Below are positions 62,176 to 64,000 of a stretch of DNA of 64,000 nucleotides, piece after piece. Every line of letters begins with the position of its first letter. The first letter of the stretch is position 1. A program made the translations under genes and the position numbers. Below the pieces are notes generated by a model. That model worked only from the letters and a program-made list of their open reading frames with translations, searched no databases and was not told the origin of the DNA. This DNA comes from JAGPCK01 sp041675505 (GTDB taxonomy: Bacteria > Bacteroidota > Bacteroidia > UKL13-3), in NCBI GenBank assembly GCA_041675505.1, contig JBAYTR010000013.1, forward strand, positions 83,871 to 147,870. The letters are read 5' to 3'.

Positions 62176-62723
62176 CTTTTTCAGAGTAAAATATTTACGG
62201 AACGGGAGACAAGGAATAGCTACAAAAAGATATCTCCCAGTATTGATTCTTTCTGCTGCATTTTTTTCATCTCCAAACAAAAATATGAAATTGTCAGCAA
62301 ACAATTTTCAACCTGCTTCATTTATCCAGAAAGCCTCCTCCGCTTTGCCCTCTCGAATGCTCTCCTATGGTGCATTTATTCAGGCAAACGGTTGGTGATA
62401 TAGCTAACCTTTATTGGCCTGCCTCAAGACTTCCTAGTTTTAGTTTGCCTTAGCAGGATAAATATTTTGCGCAAAAAAATTTGCTTCCGGGAAAGATACA
62501 TGGAAGAAGGGAAGATGAATATCCTCTCTCTGGCGCAGAATGCTTGCTTACTATCGAACTTTATAAACAGATTTTTTATACCTCATAGTATTATACTCAA
62601 AAGTATAAAGCTGTGAGTGCTGGAACACATGCTTTTAAAACCTTTAAGAATACGCTAATTTCACTATTTTTGACTTATTGTTAGTTTGCAAAAAATGGCA
62701 AACATTTCACTCTACGCTTAAAC
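62176..62723. other. AT-rich intergenic stretch with REP-like copy
   Basis: Nearly 550 bases without a convincing gene. It holds REP-like copy 3 (62436-62534) and the palindrome TATACTCAAAAGTATA (62592-62607), and presumably the promoter of the next gene. Confidence 0.5.
62436..62534. repeat. REP-like repeat, copy 3
   Basis: Shares with copy 1 the blocks AGTTTTAGTTTG, TTAGCAGGATAAATAT, GGAAGAAGGGA-G-TGAATA and CCTC; hairpin GAAGAT-GAAT-ATCCTC at 62511-62525. Confidence 0.75.
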
Positions 62724-63377
62724 ATGAAATATAACGAAGAGAACGTTGCAAACGCAGCAAAGAAGGAAACCTCTTTACAAACGGTGAAACAACACTTTAA
62801 AATTAATTTTAGAAACTACTTCCGCAGTATTTACATTCTTACCCTGACAGCACTATGGTCAATTATATTGGGGGCATGGAAGACACTTAAAGATAAACCG
62901 AAAAGCTACATATATGAATACAGATTATCACTTCAGTATAATCTTCCATACCCATTTTTTATGGTCAAAGGCGAAACGATGTTATTAGATCTAAACATAA
63001 AATCCACATTAAAATTTCTAAATAATTCTGATGATACTATAAAGTTCATACCCTCAGAATATGAACTTTTGAAAGTCAATAAGAAATCTTCTGATACTAT
63101 ACGATTTAGCAGACATATTATTAATGAAGTTGTATTAATTCTGCCAAATGATTCTGTTCTTCTAACTTTCGTTACTAGCCCGCTTTTTAAGGAATATCTT
63201 AAATCCGGGTCTAATAGTTTTTATACTAATACCCACCATTTACTTCAAAACATCGAAAAAAATTACATTACGTACATTCACTGCACAAACGCTAGCTCAT
63301 TATACCCCCTTTCAATAAATCCGATAGTTTATTCGGATAGTGTTGAATATTCATCACAAGTTGAAAGGAAGAGATAA
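62724..63377 (+). CDS. Hypothetical single-pass membrane protein (217 aa)
   Basis: A 217-aa protein: polar N-terminus, one hydrophobic segment (~38-57; FRSIYILTLTALWSIILGAW) and a basic stretch, then a ~155-residue presumably extracytoplasmic beta-rich domain. No family recognised. AT-rich, isolated between a REP-like copy and another unknown gene. Confidence 0.55.
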   Translation: MKYNEENVANAAKKETSLQTVKQHFKINFRNYFRSIYILTLTALWSIILGAWKTLKDKPKSYIYEYRLSLQYNLPYPFFMVKGETMLLDLNIKSTLKFLNNSDDTIKFIPSEYELLKVNKKSSDTIRFSRHIINEVVLILPNDSVLLTFVTSPLFKEYLKSGSNSFYTNTHHLLQNIEKNYITYIHCTNASSLYPLSINPIVYSDSVEYSSQVERKR

Positions 63378-63453
63378 AGTATAATGAAGAGAGCATTGCA
63401 AATGAGAATTAGTGGAGACCAAGGAAGTACCCCTATTGAATTAAAATAGATAT

Positions 63454-63843
63454 ATGAAAAAATTAATCCTTCTATTTTTTTGCTTCTATATAGGAAGTAA
63501 AGTACATGCTCAAGAGCATCTTTCAATTTACAAAATTCAATTTCATCAGTTCATAAATGTAGAGGTGAAATCTTTATTCAAAGAAATTAAAGCCGTTGCC
63601 CCTAATTGCTTTTCCTTTTGTTCCCACAACGTTCATTTGAATTATATCCATGGGATAGTACTCTCAAACGATTCTCTCAGAATAGAAATCAAGTTTAAAG
63701 AAGGAATACGTTTAAAGGAAAAGGACCTTTACCATGCAGTTAATCCATGCAGATTCACAAAATATAGTTTAAAAAGACAGATAATAAGGCGAATTTCCAT
63801 TATCAATACAACTACTCATAAAGAAATAGCAGTATATGAATAA
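63454..63843 (+). CDS. Hypothetical exported protein (129 aa)
   Basis: Signal peptide (MKKLILLFFCFYIGSKVHAQ) and a short, basic, beta-rich mature part with two cysteines. No known family. AT-rich. It follows the previous unknown gene by 76 bases; a common transcript is possible. Confidence 0.55.
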   Translation: MKKLILLFFCFYIGSKVHAQEHLSIYKIQFHQFINVEVKSLFKEIKAVAPNCFSFCSHNVHLNYIHGIVLSNDSLRIEIKFKEGIRLKEKDLYHAVNPCRFTKYSLKRQIIRRISIINTTTHKEIAVYE

Positions 63844-63925
63844 GAAAAACTCTGATATGGAAATATGTGTATGCAAATGTGTAAGCATCCCCATTTTAGT
63901 ACAAAGCTAAAGTAGACATTTTTTA

Positions 63926-64000
63926 TTATTTTACCATAGCAGGACTTTTACCTTTTAAAGCTTTATGTGGCCTATTATTGTTGTAATCATACATCCAATT
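63926..64000 (-). pseudogene. C-terminal end of an IS3-family transposase (runs off the window)
   Basis: Read on the minus strand, the last 24 codons before TAA give NWMYDYNNNRPHKALKGKSP, the usual end of IS3/IS150-type OrfB transposases (YNxxRPHxxLxGxSP). The window ends inside the gene, so it is partial here; whether the copy outside is intact is not visible. A candidate terminal repeat lies at 63878-63920 (TGTAAGCATCCCC... reading toward the element). Confidence 0.8.

Noticed and set aside
62176..62304. N-terminal extension of the 2062-aa protein to 62304
   Set aside because: The extension is not signal-like and precedes a perfect signal peptide at 62175, so it is untranslated leader.
1..64000. 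CRISPR array or Cas genes
   Set aside because: No regularly spaced short direct repeats with unique spacers and no Cas-like protein are visible.

Overview
The window is a chromosomal segment of a Bacteroidota bacterium, probably from the Chitinophagia/Sphingobacteriia/Saprospiria side of the phylum (the placement within the phylum is a guess). Evidence for the phylum: several secreted proteins with Por/T9SS type A C-terminal sorting domains, TAnnTTTG promoter boxes, start codons without obvious Shine-Dalgarno sequences, LytS/LytTR regulators, GxxExxY proteins, and IS3-type remnants. Genes lie on both strands in short operons. Coding density is high and most of the sequence has moderate GC, but several clearly AT-richer islands interrupt it.

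Layout. 0.1-3.8 kb: two small membrane proteins and a tandem pair of GT-C-like membrane proteins (minus). 3.8-8.1 kb: histidyl-tRNA synthetase with a large AT-rich in-frame insertion, histidine ammonia-lyase and a TsdA-like dihaem cytochrome (plus). 8.1-13.1 kb: an arylsulfotransferase-like protein and a three-gene metal (probably zinc) uptake operon (minus). 13.2-13.7 kb: a Ser-Pro-Arg tRNA operon with promoter and terminator. 13.8-16.9 kb: a double AAA+ ATPase and a small membrane protein. 16.8-22.9 kb: Nudix hydrolase, regulatory-like protein, LpxR-like deacylase, subtilase, DUF2238, hotdog protein and a lipoprotein. 22.1-24.3 kb: an array of same-strand accessory genes separated by a repeat of about 150 bp that carries a hairpin. 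24.3-28.2 kb: aconitase, M48 protease and a small partner. 28.2-29.9 kb: an AT-rich accessory patch with a GxxExxY protein between terminal inverted repeats. 29.9-35.8 kb: a complete MarR-controlled RND efflux operon. 35.9-37.3 kb: mnmE. 37.7-39.5 kb: a compact AT-rich three-gene module of unknown function. 39.6-43.4 kb: DUF3820 protein, LiaF-like protein with LytS/LytTR two-component pair, and an acyltransferase-like protein. 43.4-49.5 kb: S74-chaperone tail-fibre-like protein, T9SS protein, Dabb protein and an exported LPP20/FlgT/DUF4384-like trio. 49.6-51.4 kb: miaA, a tiny Cys-rich protein, an RsuA-type pseudouridine synthase and tRNA-Arg(CCG). 51.4-62.5 kb: two convergent giant T9SS substrates (propeller plus PKD modules) bordered by REP-like hairpin repeats. 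62.7-64 kb: two small AT-rich unknown genes and the end of an IS3-family transposase.

Functional themes: translation and tRNA modification (hisS, mnmE, miaA, pseudouridine synthase, four tRNAs); envelope export and efflux (RND pump, TonB receptor, T9SS substrates, LpxR-like, subtilase, M48 protease); and small accessory islands with low GC. The best candidates for undescribed biology are the three-gene module at 37.7-39.5 kb, the repeat-bounded cassette array at 22.1-24.3 kb, and the domain inserted in HisRS. All functional names come from motif recognition by eye; no database search was run.
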